This document shows positions 8,497 to 18,400 of a stretch of 64,000 nt of DNA, piece after piece. The notes under the pieces are model-generated. The model had not been told where the DNA came from and searched no databases. It was given only the letters and a program-made list of their open reading frames with translations. The stretch lies in NCBI RefSeq assembly GCF_020622065.1, contig NZ_JAHRYQ010000001.1, forward strand, positions 248,001 through 312,000, read 5' to 3'. This stretch comes from Geothrix sp. (GTDB taxonomy: Bacteria; Acidobacteriota; Holophagae; Holophagales; Holophagaceae). The first letter of the stretch is position 1, and the number at the start of each line of letters is the position of its first letter. Position numbers and translations under genes: made by a program.

Positions 8497-10376
8497 CCGG
8501 TCTCTCCGGGAAGCGGGTGGGGTGCGCTGGTCGCCCCGGCTTCCCGGGCCAGGGCCCGCTCTGCGTGGCGCAGCCGCTCGGCATGGGCTTCCAGCAGGTC
8601 GCTCCGGGTGAGGATGCCCACGACCCGTTGGGCGTCGTCGAGGATCAGCAAGCGGCCGACCCGCTCCCGGACCATGTGGTCCGCCGCCTCCCGCAGGGAG
8701 TTGCCCTCCAGGGCGACGGCCAATGGGCGGCCGATGAGCGACCGCAACGGCGCGTCCGGAGCGCGGGCGGGATCCAGGAGGTCGCGGCGGGTGAGGACAC
8801 CGAGGGCGCGGCCCGCGCCGTCGATGATCGGGAACCCGTGGTGGGCCGCTCCGCGGGCGTCGGCCTCCAGCCAGGTCCGGGCGGCCTGGAGGGTGTCGTC
8901 CGCGTTCAGGGTCAGCACATCCCGCGAGGCGAAATCCCGCACCAGCAGCTGATCCAGGAAATCAGAGGCGTATTCCTCGGGGACCCGCACGCCCCGGCGC
9001 GCCAGCTTTTCCGTCATGATGCTCCGCCGCATGATCAGGGCCGACACCAGGTAGGCGGCGGCGCACCCGCCCAGCAGGGGCAGGAGCCCCAGCGGCTGGA
9101 GCGTGGTCTCGAACACGAAGATGGCGGAGGCCAGCATGGTCCGGGAAGCGCCGGCGAAGATGGCCGCCATCCCGACCAGGGCGCAGATCCGAGGCTCCAC
9201 TCCGAGGGTGGGGAAGAGGGTCGCGAGGAGGCCACCGGTGAGGGCCCCCAGGGCCCCCCCGAGGGTGAAGAGGGGGGCGAGGGTGCCTCCGGAGGTGCCG
9301 CTGCCCAGGGCGATGGCCCACGAGAGGAACTTGGCCACGAGGAGGGTGAGAAGCGTGGTGCCCACGAGCTGGGCGGAGAGGACCCCCTGGATGTTCTCGT
9401 AGCCAACGCCGAGCGTGCGGGGCACCCACAGGCCGATCAGCCCGACGGCTAGGCCGCCGAGGGCGGGCCACCACATCCAGTGGATGGGGAGGCGTTCGAA
9501 GCTGTCCTCGATGTGGTACACGGCCTTGGTCACAACCACGGAAGCCAAGCCCATCAGGGCCCCGACCGCGATGTAGAGGCCGAGGGCCGCTCCCGTGGGC
9601 GAGGCCAGGGCCGGCATCGAGAAGACCGGGGCGGACCCCACCAGTGAATAGCGGACGGCCGTGGCCGCCACGCTGGCCAGCACCACCGGGATGATGGACC
9701 GCGGGTGGTACTCGAAGAGCAGCAGCTCGACGGCCAGCACCACGGCTGATACAGGAGAGCCGAAGGTGGCCGCCATGCCGGCGGCCGCGCCGGCCGCGAG
9801 GAGGGTCTTCCGCTCCAGGGCGCTCATCGCGATGAACTGGCCCACCAGCGATCCCAATGCGCCACCGGTGGCAATGATGGGCCCTTCGGCGCCGAAGGGT
9901 CCACCGGTGCCGATGGCGACGGCGGCGGAGAGGGGCTTCAGCAGGGTGATCCGGGGTGGGATCCGGCTCTCGTTGAGGAGAATCTGCTCCATCGCCTCCG
10001 GGATCCCGTGGCCCCGGATCGCTGCGGAGCCGTAGCGGGCCATGAGGCCGACGATCAGACCTCCCGCCACGGGAACGAAGAGGGCACTCCAGCCCAGATG
10101 GTGGCCGGCCGGGGAGGTGAAGCTTGCGGAGAAGCGGTGGTAATAGGCCAGGTTGGTCACCAGCCCGATCAGCCTCAGCAGGCCCTCGGCGATGAGCCCC
10201 AGGGCCAGGCCGAGGGCAGTCGCCAGCAGGCCGATGAACGCCACCCGGCCGTCCAGGACCGCGGTGATGCGGGGCGTGCGGGTCGCGCCGGGCGGGGGCG
10301 GCAGGTCGGCCCCGGCTGGCCGCGGCTCGCCCGGGGGCGGCTGCGGAGGGGTTGGGACCGGCTCAGGGCGTGCCAT
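8493..10376 (-). CDS. ClC-type chloride channel/antiporter with C-terminal CBS domains
   Basis: This 627-residue ClC-family anion channel or H+/Cl- exchanger sits in the inner membrane. A proline-rich N-terminus of about 35 residues precedes the transmembrane core. Selectivity motifs are GHGIPEA (about 122), GPFGAEGPI (gating Glu164) and GTSGGTLAPLF. The conserved gating glutamate suggests exchanger activity. Two CBS domains follow from about residue 490 (LTLNADDTL and LGVLTRRDLLDPA in the first, VGILTRSDLLEAH in the second) and probably bind nucleotides. The start overlaps the end of the marR gene by 14 nt, so the regulator may control its own downstream channel. Confidence 0.92.
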   Translation of the reverse strand: MARPEPVPTPPQPPPGEPRPAGADLPPPPGATRTPRITAVLDGRVAFIGLLATALGLALGLIAEGLLRLIGLVTNLAYYHRFSASFTSPAGHHLGWSALFVPVAGGLIVGLMARYGSAAIRGHGIPEAMEQILLNESRIPPRITLLKPLSAAVAIGTGGPFGAEGPIIATGGALGSLVGQFIAMSALERKTLLAAGAAAGMAATFGSPVSAVVLAVELLLFEYHPRSIIPVVLASVAATAVRYSLVGSAPVFSMPALASPTGAALGLYIAVGALMGLASVVVTKAVYHIEDSFERLPIHWMWWPALGGLAVGLIGLWVPRTLGVGYENIQGVLSAQLVGTTLLTLLVAKFLSWAIALGSGTSGGTLAPLFTLGGALGALTGGLLATLFPTLGVEPRICALVGMAAIFAGASRTMLASAIFVFETTLQPLGLLPLLGGCAAAYLVSALIMRRSIMTEKLARRGVRVPEEYASDFLDQLLVRDFASRDVLTLNADDTLQAARTWLEADARGAAHHGFPIIDGAGRALGVLTRRDLLDPARAPDAPLRSLIGRPLAVALEGNSLREAADHMVRERVGRLLILDDAQRVVGILTRSDLLEAHAERLRHAERALAREAGATSAPHPLPGETG

Positions 10377-10884
10377 GAGCGGCCTCCTTCCCGTGCTGGC
10401 TGCTACGCTCCTCGAAGAACATCGGGGGCGGCTCCGGGCTGGGGGGCGCCAGGGCCTCCAGCAGGCCGGCGAGCTGGAGCAGCTTGGCCGCCGGCAAGGC
10501 CTCCATCCGCCGGATGAGGGTGTCCTGGATCGGCGGAGGAGTCGCCAGGAGCATCCCGCGCCCTTCCGGGGAGAGGCTGATGTCCAGCCGGCGGCGGTCG
10601 TGGCCCGCGACGGCCTTCACCACCAACTGCTTCTCTTCCAGCTTCCGAACCACCACCGAGACCGAGCTTTGATCCGTGAAGGTGGCGTCGGCGAGTTCAC
10701 CCAGAGACAGCCGCCCGTCCTTCCCCAGGACATGGAGGACAAAGATCTGGGCGCTGCTCAGGCCGTGGTGCTTCGCGGTGGAGGCGGAGGCGAGCCGCAG
10801 TTCGCGCACGATGGACCGGAGGGCATCCAGGACGCGCCGGACCGTGGGGTCGGTGTCGGGAAGATTGCTTGGGATCCCATTCAT
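10363..10884 (-). CDS. MarR-family transcriptional regulator
   Basis: This winged-helix regulator has 173 residues from ATG 10884. An in-frame GTG at 10926 would add 14 residues that look non-conserved (alanine/proline rich). The DNA-binding domain is recognisable: LSSAQIFVLHVLGKDGRLSL, then LADATFTDQSSVSVVVRKLE as recognition helix, then the wing VAGHDRRRLDISLSPEG. The effector is unknown. Because it overlaps the ClC gene, it probably autoregulates a MarR-ClC-UbiA operon. Confidence 0.85.
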   Translation of the reverse strand: MNGIPSNLPDTDPTVRRVLDALRSIVRELRLASASTAKHHGLSSAQIFVLHVLGKDGRLSLGELADATFTDQSSVSVVVRKLEEKQLVVKAVAGHDRRRLDISLSPEGRGMLLATPPPIQDTLIRRMEALPAAKLLQLAGLLEALAPPSPEPPPMFFEERSSQHGKEAAHGTP

Positions 10885-10956
10885 TCCTGGAGCATAGGCT
10901 GACGCAGGCGGGTCGGCAAGGCCCACGGCAAGGAAGCCGGTCCCATCTCGGCCCGG

Positions 10957-11355
10957 TCAGTCCGTGAACGCGCTCATGCAGAGGGGTGTCCGCTCCTGAG
11001 TGCGGCGTTCGGTGATGCGGTTGCGCTCATCCACGAAGACCACCTTGGGGGCCACGGTTTCGGCCTCCTCCGCGCTCATCCAGCCGTAGGCCGCGATGAT
11101 GACCAGGTCCCCCTTCTGCACCAGGTGGGCGGCGGCCCCGTTGATGCCCACCTCGCCCGAGCCCGGGATTCCCGGGATCACATAGGTGGACAGGCGCGAC
11201 CCGTTGGTCACATCGTAGATGTCGATCTTCTCGTTCTCCATGAAGCCGGCGGCTTCGATGAGCAGCGGATCGAGCGTGATCGACCCCACATAGTCCAGAT
11301 CGGCCCTCGTCACGGTGGCGCGATGGATCTTTCCGAGCAGGAAGTGGCGCAGCAT
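10957..11355 (-). CDS. panD: Aspartate 1-decarboxylase (pyruvoyl enzyme)
   Basis: PanD makes beta-alanine from aspartate for pantothenate synthesis. The product is 132 residues. The self-processing site is YVGSIT: cleavage between Gly24 and Ser25 creates the pyruvoyl group. Lys9 ([11 protein letters not shown]) and the [16 protein letters not shown] core are conserved. ATG 11355 is preceded by GGAGG at good spacing; the frame is open 13 codons further but lacks that signal. It lies on the same strand as panB and panC but is separated from panC by two small exported paralogues. Confidence 0.95.
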   Translation of the reverse strand: MLRHFLLGKIHRATVTRADLDYVGSITLDPLLIEAAGFMENEKIDIYDVTNGSRLSTYVIPGIPGSGEVGINGAAAHLVQKGDLVIIAAYGWMSAEEAETVAPKVVFVDERNRITERRTQERTPLCMSAFTD

Positions 11356-11449
11356 GCATCCTCCGGTCCAGGCTCCGTCCGGAGTCCCGGCCAACGCATA
11401 AGGATGGGCTCAGGATTACCCTGGGTCCATCCTCGATTTTTGACCAACG

Positions 11450-11947
11450 CTAGTTGAACAGCACCACATGCAGATCCAGGCCGATCCGGGGTGGGGCGAC
11501 CGGAGGCGGGGCCATGGGCAGACGGAAGGCGCCTTCGAGATCCAGGCGAGCCCGGGGGTCGCGGACCTGACGCAGCACCCACCGCCCTTCGAGGAAGACA
11601 TACATGCGAGAGGGGTCGCCAGGCACCAGGGCCACATAGCGGCGCTGATCACCGGGACGCCAGTACCCGTCCATCCAGGCGGGAGGCCGGTGGTGGCCGC
11701 GCCCCTGGTCGTCATCATCGTAGCGGTGGCGGTCGTGCTTCCGGCCTTCCTTCTCCCTTTCCTTCCAATACTTGCGCTCAGCCTTGTCGCGTTCCTTCCA
11801 GTATTTCCGGTCTTCGCGATCCTCCCGCCGATCATCGCGGCGATCTTCCCGCTGATCGCGGCGGTGGTCATCGGGCCGGGCGCTGGCAGGCAGGGCGGCC
11901 AGGGAGAAAGTGGCGATCAGGGCGGCGCTCAGCAGGGGACGCAGCAT
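11450..11947 (-). CDS. Exported, highly charged hypothetical protein, paralogue of the next gene
   Basis: This 165-residue protein has a clear signal peptide (SAALIATFSLAALPASA). A very charged stretch of Arg, Asp, Glu and Lys follows (about residues 25-85), with two YWKER repeats. The C-terminal domain contains the pattern YVFLEGRWVLRQ and ends RLPMAPPPVAPPR then GLDLHVVLFN. That ending is nearly identical to the end of the neighbour at 11960-12337. The charged region is probably disordered or coiled coil. No function is recognised. It lies 12 nt downstream of its paralogue, within the pan gene run. Confidence 0.72.
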   Translation of the reverse strand: MLRPLLSAALIATFSLAALPASARPDDHRRDQREDRRDDRREDREDRKYWKERDKAERKYWKEREKEGRKHDRHRYDDDDQGRGHHRPPAWMDGYWRPGDQRRYVALVPGDPSRMYVFLEGRWVLRQVRDPRARLDLEGAFRLPMAPPPVAPPRIGLDLHVVLFN

Positions 11948-11959
11948 GGAACCTCCTCG

Positions 11960-12337
11960 CTAGTTGAACAGCACGACATGCAGATCGACGCCCACGCGAG
12001 GCAGGGGGACGGGCGGAGGGGCCATCGGCAGGCGCAGACAGTCGCGGACCTCGGCCTGGAGGCCCACGGAGAAGCCCTTGCGGAGTTCCCAGCGGCCATC
12101 GATCAGGAACCAGGCGCGGTCCTGGTAGCGGGGGTCCACGGCGATGTAGGGCCGCTCGGGAAGCCGGGGGCCGAATTTCTTGGCGAGGCCGGGGGGGAGG
12201 CCGCCCTTCTTGGCCAGGCCCGGGGGGACCCCATCTTTCTTGGCGAGCCCCGGAGGGCCGCCCTGGCCGTGTTTATCGTGGCCGCGCCCCTGGGGCATGG
12301 CGAGCAGGCTGGCGACGAGCAGCATCGGGACGAGCAT
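11960..12337 (-). CDS. Exported hypothetical protein with PPGLAKK repeats
   Basis: This small exported protein has 125 residues and a hydrophobic start (MLVPMLLVASLLAMPQG). Three tandem decapeptides with the core PPGLAKK occupy residues 28-56. A beta-rich tail follows (AWFLIDGRWELRKGF), ending RLPMAPPPVPLPR and GVDLHVVLFN as in the downstream paralogue. PPGLAKK/PPGxAK runs are also found in some periplasmic proteins annotated as RcnB-like. That is only a motif resemblance, and the function is unknown. The two genes look like a tandem duplication whose N-terminal halves diverged. Confidence 0.7.
   Translation of the reverse strand: MLVPMLLVASLLAMPQGRGHDKHGQGGPPGLAKKDGVPPGLAKKGGLPPGLAKKFGPRLPERPYIAVDPRYQDRAWFLIDGRWELRKGFSVGLQAEVRDCLRLPMAPPPVPLPRVGVDLHVVLFN
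12174..12260 (-). repeat. Three tandem 30-bp coding repeats (PPGLAKK)
   Basis: Three consecutive units of about 30 bp encode GGPPGLAKKD, GVPPGLAKKG and GLPPGLAKKF in the gene at 11960-12337. The units differ mainly at synonymous or linker positions. Such repeats can change copy number by slippage. Confidence 0.7.
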
Positions 12338-12391
12338 GGATCCTCCCGGAATGGGTCGCCCGGCCGGGGATCGGCCAGGGACGGCTCCATT

Positions 12392-13282
12392 CTAGACGCT
12401 TTGGGGACTCAGGCTCGTGTTCAGGCCCGCATCCACCGGCGAAGGGGCCAGGACCACATTGTCGATGAGGCGGGTGCCACCCACGAAGGCCGCCACGCAG
12501 AGGACCGCCGCGCGATCCACCTGACCCTGCAGGGGCTCCAGGGCCTGGACATCCACCAACTCGAGGTACTGGATCGAATCCACGCCGGACAAGGGGCCGC
12601 GGGCGAGGTCCATCAACTTGGCCACCTGCCGTTCGCCGGCCTCGAAGGCGGCCTTGGCAGACAGCAGGCCCTGGCTGAGGCCCAGGGCCCGACGCCGGGC
12701 GTCCTCATCCAGGTAGGTGTTGCGGCTGCTCAGGGCCAAGCCGTCCGCCTCCCGGATGGTGGGCACCACCACCACATCCACGGGCAGGTTCAGGTCGCGG
12801 GCCATGCGCCGGATGACGACGGTCTGCTGGAAATCCTTCTGGCCGAAGAAGGCCAGGTCCGGCTGCACGATGTTGAAGAGCTTGGCCACCACGGTGGCGA
12901 CGCCGCGGAAGTGGCCGGGCCGGAAGCGGCCACAGAGGGGTTCGGCCAGGCGGCCGGGCTCCACATGGGTCTGGAAGCCCGTGGGGTAGATCTCGGCGAC
13001 CTCGGGGAGGAAGAGCACCGTGGTATCGGCCTCCAGGCACAGGTTCTGATCCCGCTCCAGGTCCCGGGGGTAGCTGGTCAGATCCTCGCCGGGGCCGAAC
13101 TGGGTCGGGTTCACGAAGATGGACACGACGGTGGCATCACAACGGGCGGCGCTCTGGCGGATCAGGGCCCCGTGGCCCTCATGCAGGAAGCCCATGGTGG
13201 GGACGAACCCGATGCGTTTGCCTTCGTCCCGCAAGGGTCTCAGAAGGGCGCGCAGATCGGCGATAGTACGGACAACTCGCAT
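12392..13282 (-). CDS. panC: Pantothenate synthetase
   Basis: PanC joins pantoate and beta-alanine using ATP, the last step of pantothenate synthesis. The product is 296 residues. ATP-binding motifs are FVPTMGFLHEGHGALI (the HxGH signature) and the later KDFQQTVVIRRM. Pantoate-site residues lie in SIFVNPTQFGPGEDL, and the KMSKS-like region is ALSSRNTYLDEDAR. ATG 13282 was chosen over an in-frame TTG two codons upstream. It follows panB with a 52-nt gap. Confidence 0.96.
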   Translation of the reverse strand: MRVVRTIADLRALLRPLRDEGKRIGFVPTMGFLHEGHGALIRQSAARCDATVVSIFVNPTQFGPGEDLTSYPRDLERDQNLCLEADTTVLFLPEVAEIYPTGFQTHVEPGRLAEPLCGRFRPGHFRGVATVVAKLFNIVQPDLAFFGQKDFQQTVVIRRMARDLNLPVDVVVVPTIREADGLALSSRNTYLDEDARRRALGLSQGLLSAKAAFEAGERQVAKLMDLARGPLSGVDSIQYLELVDVQALEPLQGQVDRAAVLCVAAFVGGTRLIDNVVLAPSPVDAGLNTSLSPQSV

Positions 13283-13334
13283 GGACAAAAACGGGATCCT
13301 TCAGAAAGCGCCTGTCAGTTTACCAAGGGCGCAA

Positions 13335-14198
13335 TCAGGGGTGCCACTGGGTCAAAACCGGACGAACAGCTTCTGGAAGAGTATAGGATTCCCGCCCATC
13401 CGGGAACCCTCCCCCCCTCACATCCTCGGCCCAGGCCGCCAGGGCATCACGCAGGTCTTGGAATCCTTCGGCATAGCGTCGGACGAATTTCGGGGAGGTC
13501 CCAGGCAGCAGGCCCAGCACATCGTGGAAGACCAGCACCTGGCCCGAGCAGTGGGGACCGGCCCCGATGCCGATGGTGGGGATCTCGACGGTCTCCGTCA
13601 CCTTGGCCGCCAGGTCGGCCGGAATGCCCTCCAGCACCATGCTGAAGCAGCCGGCCTCCTGGAGCCTCTGGGCATCCTCCAGCAGGCGCAGGGCATCGCC
13701 CTTCTGCTTGCCCTGGACCTTGAAGCCCCCCATGGGGTTCACGCTCTGGGGGGTGAGCCCCAGGTGCCCCATGACAGGGATTTCGGCGTCCAGCAGGGCG
13801 TGGATCATGGGCAGGCGCTTGGCCCCGCCCTCGAGCTTCACGGCCTGGGCCCCTCGCTGGAGGAAGCCCCCGGCGTTCCGCAGCGTGTCCTCCACGCTCA
13901 GGTGGAAGCTCAGGTAGGGCATGTCAGCCACCAGCATGGCCATGGGCTGAGTGCGGGCCACAGCCTCCAGATGGTGGTTCATCATGGCCATGCTGACGGG
14001 CAGCGTGTTCTCGAAGCCCAGGCACACATTCCCCACGCTGTCGCCCACGAGGATCATGTCCACCCCGGCGGCATCCGCGATGCGGGCGGTGACGGCATCG
14101 TAGGCCGTGGTCATCACGAGCTTCCGTCCCGCATGGTGCCAGGTATGGAGCTGGGGAAGGGTGACGCGGGCGCGCGTTTCGGCGGGCTGGTGGCTCAT
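13335..14198 (-). CDS. panB: 3-methyl-2-oxobutanoate hydroxymethyltransferase
   Basis: PanB transfers a hydroxymethyl group from methylene-tetrahydrofolate to alpha-ketoisovalerate, giving ketopantoate. The product is 287 residues. Signature segments are MTTAYDAVTARIADAAG, MILVGDSVGNVCLG with metal-binding Asp, ADMPYLSF, AVKLEGG and GHLGLTPQSVN. The catalytic Glu is in MVLEGIPADLAAKVTE. It is the first gene of the panB-panC run. panE is not in the window. Confidence 0.96.
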   Translation of the reverse strand: MSHQPAETRARVTLPQLHTWHHAGRKLVMTTAYDAVTARIADAAGVDMILVGDSVGNVCLGFENTLPVSMAMMNHHLEAVARTQPMAMLVADMPYLSFHLSVEDTLRNAGGFLQRGAQAVKLEGGAKRLPMIHALLDAEIPVMGHLGLTPQSVNPMGGFKVQGKQKGDALRLLEDAQRLQEAGCFSMVLEGIPADLAAKVTETVEIPTIGIGAGPHCSGQVLVFHDVLGLLPGTSPKFVRRYAEGFQDLRDALAAWAEDVRGGGFPDGRESYTLPEAVRPVLTQWHP

Positions 14199-14391
14199 GG
14201 GGGTCTCCGCTGGGGGGTCGAAGCCGTGCCCTCCATGAGACCACTAAAAGGCGAAGACAGACCTCAAAAGGCGCGAATGACTCCATCTAGGCCGTGCGTT
14301 GCTTCGGCGGGCCCGTCCTGGTTCCACTCGTCATTTTTGTGAAGGCCCTGAGGCCATCGAACCGGGTGGGACCTCACGGCATTGCGGCCCC

Positions 14392-15333
14392 TCAGGCCCG
14401 GACGGTGGTCTGGTTTTCCAGAAACCATTGGTAGGTGCTGCGGATGCCTTCGGCCAAGGTGATGCGGTGCCGCCACCCCAACTGATGAAGTCGGGAGACA
14501 TCCAGCAATTTGCGTGGGGTGCCGTCGGGTTTGGTGGGGTCCTGGATGATCTGACCCTCGAAACCCACGACCTCCTTCACCTGCTCGGCCAGTTCGCGAA
14601 TCGTGATGTCCTCGCCGGTTCCAACATTGACGATCTCTGGGGAATCATAGACCTGCATCAGGTGGATGCAGGCATCGGCCAGATCATCCACATGCAGGAA
14701 TTCGCGCCTGGGCGTGCCGGTGCCCCACATGATCACTTCGTGAGCGCCAGAGTGCTTGGCCTCGTGGAATTTGCGGAGCAGGGCAGGGAGGACATGAGAG
14801 GCATTCAGATCGAAATTGTCCCCCGGGCCGTAGAGGTTGGTTGGCATCAAGGAGATGGCATTTAGACCGTATTGGGCCCGGTAGGCCTGGCACATCTTGA
14901 TGCCGGCGATCTTGGCGATGGCGTACCACTCGTTGGTGGGTTCGAGATCACCGGTCAGAAGGTATTCCTCTTTGATCGGTTGGGGGGCCAGCTTCGGATA
15001 GATGCATGAACTTCCCAGGAAAAGCAGTTTCTGAACACCGGAGAAGTGGCTGGCGTCGATGATGTTGTTCTGGACCATGAGGTTGGACCGGATGAAATCC
15101 ACCGGATAGCTGGAGTTCGCCAGAATGCCGCCCACCTTCGCCGCAGCCATGAAGACGAATTCCGGCTTTTCTTGCAGAAACAGCTTGAAGACGGCGCCCT
15201 GATTCTCGAGGTCGCATTCGCCATGGCTTCGGAGGATGAGGTTTTCAAACCCCTCCGCCCGAAGGCGGCGGACGATGGCACTCCCCACCAGCCCCCGGTA
15301 GCCCGCCACAAGAATCCGGCTTTGATGCTGCAT
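14392..15333 (-). CDS. fcl: GDP-L-fucose synthase
   Basis: This NADPH-dependent epimerase-reductase makes GDP-L-fucose from GDP-4-keto-6-deoxymannose. The 313-residue length is standard. It has the nucleotide-binding motif [16 protein letters not shown] and the catalytic triad Ser (FLGSSCIYP), Tyr and Lys (YAIAKIAGI). The family hallmark [20 protein letters not shown] is present, as is the substrate loop [19 protein letters not shown]-mannose dehydratase (gmd) is not adjacent. It fits with the exopolysaccharide genes at the left edge. Confidence 0.93.
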   Translation of the reverse strand: MQHQSRILVAGYRGLVGSAIVRRLRAEGFENLILRSHGECDLENQGAVFKLFLQEKPEFVFMAAAKVGGILANSSYPVDFIRSNLMVQNNIIDASHFSGVQKLLFLGSSCIYPKLAPQPIKEEYLLTGDLEPTNEWYAIAKIAGIKMCQAYRAQYGLNAISLMPTNLYGPGDNFDLNASHVLPALLRKFHEAKHSGAHEVIMWGTGTPRREFLHVDDLADACIHLMQVYDSPEIVNVGTGEDITIRELAEQVKEVVGFEGQIIQDPTKPDGTPRKLLDVSRLHQLGWRHRITLAEGIRSTYQWFLENQTTVRA

Positions 15334-15352
15334 GGTGGCCTCGGGCGATATG

Positions 15353-15358
15353 ATTATA
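15353..15358 (-). promoter_or_regulatory. Candidate -10 box upstream of fcl
   Basis: On the minus strand an exact TATAAT lies 20 nt before the fcl start codon, in one of the few AT-rich spots of this region. The hexamer 17 nt further upstream (TAAGAA) is a poor -35, so activator help or chance occurrence is possible. Confidence 0.4.
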
Positions 15359-15453
15359 AAAAAGTGATTTGACCATTCTTACTGTTCGATCAATCGCGTC
15401 CGTTCCGTTCGCGGCCATGCCGCAGGAGGCACCTCTTGGTTGGGTCGGGCCGT

Positions 15454-18400
15454 TCAGTCGGGATCAGAATACGCCGGCAGGTTGACCTGGGTGGGGGTCC
15501 AGTCCACGAGGGGGTCGGCGCGCTCGGGGAGGATGAAGCGCAGGCCCGTGGATTCGACGGTCTGGCGGAAACGATGCAGGTCCTCGCGGCCGAGGAAGGA
15601 GGTCTCGTGGGTGTCTGGAAGCCGGGCCCAGAGCTGCTGAAAGCTGGGGAAGGCATCCTGCAGGCGGGACCGCGCGCCCAGTTTCTCGCCGCGCTGAAGC
15701 AGCAGGAGGGCGCCTTCGGCGCTGGCCTCCAGCACCTGGGCCGGGAACTGCAGCTCGCGGGCGGCAGCCAGCACCTCGCTCCAGGCCCGGAGGGCCTCTT
15801 CCGCCACGGCTTCGGAGGCGGGGACCGTGGACAGCAGCAGGGCGTGGGCACGGTGCCATTCGAGGTCCAGCCAGCGCGATCCTGAGCCTTCCACAGGGCC
15901 CTTGAGGTTTTCGAGGATGGCCCAGCCTTGCTCGGGAGCCTCCTGGCGCGCCTGGCGCGATTCCCGGGCCACGGCCTGGCTGAGGCGGAGCTGGGCGAGC
16001 CGGTGGCGCCAGAGCATTCCGTTGGCTTCGAAGTGATCCGCCGCGGCCTTGAAGAACCGGCCCGCCTCGCGCCAGGCGCTGCGGAACCGGGCGATGTCGC
16101 CCTGCAGCAGGGTGTGATCCCCCCGTTCCTCGGGGGAGAGCACGGGAGACGGAATCGCGGTGGCTTCGAATTGAGCATGATCGGCGGCCACCGGGTCGCC
16201 CAGGGCGGCCAGGGTGCGGGCCCGCCAGAGCTGGATCATGACCGTCCGGGCGCCCTCGCCCAGCCGCTGGGCCCGCTCCAGGGCGCGGTCCAGGTGGGAG
16301 AGAGCCGGCCCCAGGAACTGCTGGAGGCTGCGGACCGTGCCGAGGGCGAAGTGGGCCTGGACCTGGAGGGCCAGGTCGCCCTCCAGGCGGGCTGTCTGAA
16401 GGGCCTCGCGCAGCAGGGCCACGCAGGGCTCGGCCTGTCCTTGCATGAGGTGCACCTGGGCCAGGGCGATCTGGACGGGCACGAGATGACGGAAATCCTG
16501 ATCGTGCTCCAGCAGCCGCTGGGCCGACTGGAGGTGGGTGACCGAACGCTGGAACTGCCCCTGGGCGGCCAGGGCCCGGCCCAGGGTCGTGAGCAGGGCG
16601 GCCTGATCCTGGGGCTGGGGTCGGCCGGCCGGAGGATGGAGGCCTTCTTCCAGCGCGCGGATCCCCTTGGTGAGGTGGCCCTGCAGCAGGTGGAGCTCGC
16701 CCAGGGCCAGCCGCAACCGGGGCTGCTCGGGATGGAGCGGGTGGTCCACCAGGCGCTCGGCGGCGGCCATGATGGCCTCCTGAGCCTCGGCGGGCCGCCG
16801 CAGCTGGAGCTGCAGCATGGCGCGCTTGCGGTGGAGGCGGGCCTCCGCCAGCCGCACGCCTTCGTGGGCGGCGGCCCGGCCCAGGGCCTCCAGCGCACGG
16901 TCCAGGGCTTCGAGGGCCAACTCTCCGGAGGGTCTGGCAGGACCTTCGCCAGGCGGGGGTGTGCCCCGGGCCCAGGCCTCGGCCAGATGTTCCCGGAGCC
17001 TCGCCTCGTCCCAGGGGCGAGGGTCCAACTGCAGGGCCTGCTCCACCATCCGCAGCGTTTCCGAGGGGGTGCCGGGCGGCCTCTGGTCAAGGGCCTCCAG
17101 GGCCCCGGCCAAGGCTGTGGCCTCGTCGGAAGCCAGGGCCTGGAGGGTGACGGAATGGGCCGCGACGCCACCCTGCTCCTGGATCACCGAGAGCAGGGCC
17201 CGGGCCAGTCGCTTCAGCTCGGGAAGGGGGGTGCGGGTCAGCACCATCTCCCGCCAGCGCGGATCGGGGATCGTGACCTGGTCCTGTCGGAGCTGCACCA
17301 GCCGGGAGCCCACGGCGCCCTGGAGGGCGTCCTCCAGGGGATCGCCCTCCAGGCCCAACAGGCGTCCCAGGGCAGCCACCGGCAAGGGGCGCTCGGCCAG
17401 GGCCAGCAGACGGACGAGGGTGGCCGAGGCCGGTGTGAGGCGCTGAAGGCGGCCCAGAAAGATCTGCCGGATGAGGTCGTCCTCGGCCTGGAGGGTGGGG
17501 GGGCGACCCGGGACGGGAATCCAGCGGTTCTGCTCCCAGAGCAGAGCCCCCTCCTGCTGTGCCAGCTCCAGCAGATTCCGCAGCAGCCCCGGGTTGCCCA
17601 GGCTCTGAATGACCAGGCCCGCCAGGTAATCGCCGGGCAGGGCATGGCGGCCCAGCAGATCCTGGAGGACGAGGCGGAGATCCTCGTCCTCCAGGCGGTT
17701 CACGCCCACCAATGCCGCCGCGCTCTCCTGGCGGAGGTCGGCGATGAGGGGCCTGAGTCCGGCACCCTGGGCCCCCGTCGTGAGGGAAAGGAGCCAGGGG
17801 GTTCCTGAGGCGTGGACGATCTCCCGTACGAGACTCAGGACCTCGGGGGTGGCGCGGTCGAGGTCGGACAGGTGAATCAGGCGGGGGTGGTGGAGACTGG
17901 CGAAATCCAGGACCTCCAGGGCCGCCTTCAGTTCCTCTGGGTCGGGGCCCGCCTCCTGGCGATTCGGGTGCCGGCCGCCCGTGAGGAAGGAGAAGGCCTG
18001 CAGCCGGAGGGCCAGGGCCTTGGCCGCTCCGGGCCGCTCGGCATAGAGGTCCACCTCGCTGCCCGCCAGCACGGCCTCGAGAAGCCGGGTGAGGAAGCGG
18101 CCCGCGGATTCATCCGCCGAGGCCTCGAGGCGGTGCACCCAGATGCCCTCGCTTTCGGCCACGGCGCAGGCCCAGGCGGCCAGATGGGCTTTGCCGACGC
18201 CCTCCTCGCCCTGGAGCAGGACGATGCGCTCCATGGGGATGGGCGCGCTGAACCCGAGCATGAGCGACTTCAGGTAGGGGAGTTCCTGGCTGCGGCCCCG
18301 GAGCGGCCGCGAGATGGGCTCGGACAGATCCCGAGCCTGCAGCCAGGGTTGTTCTTCGGATAGCGCCGGGGCCGGGGCCGTCCTGGGCAGGAGGGTCGGG

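Noticed and set aside
12174-12260. CRISPR-like direct repeats
   Set aside because: They are in-frame coding repeats without spacers.
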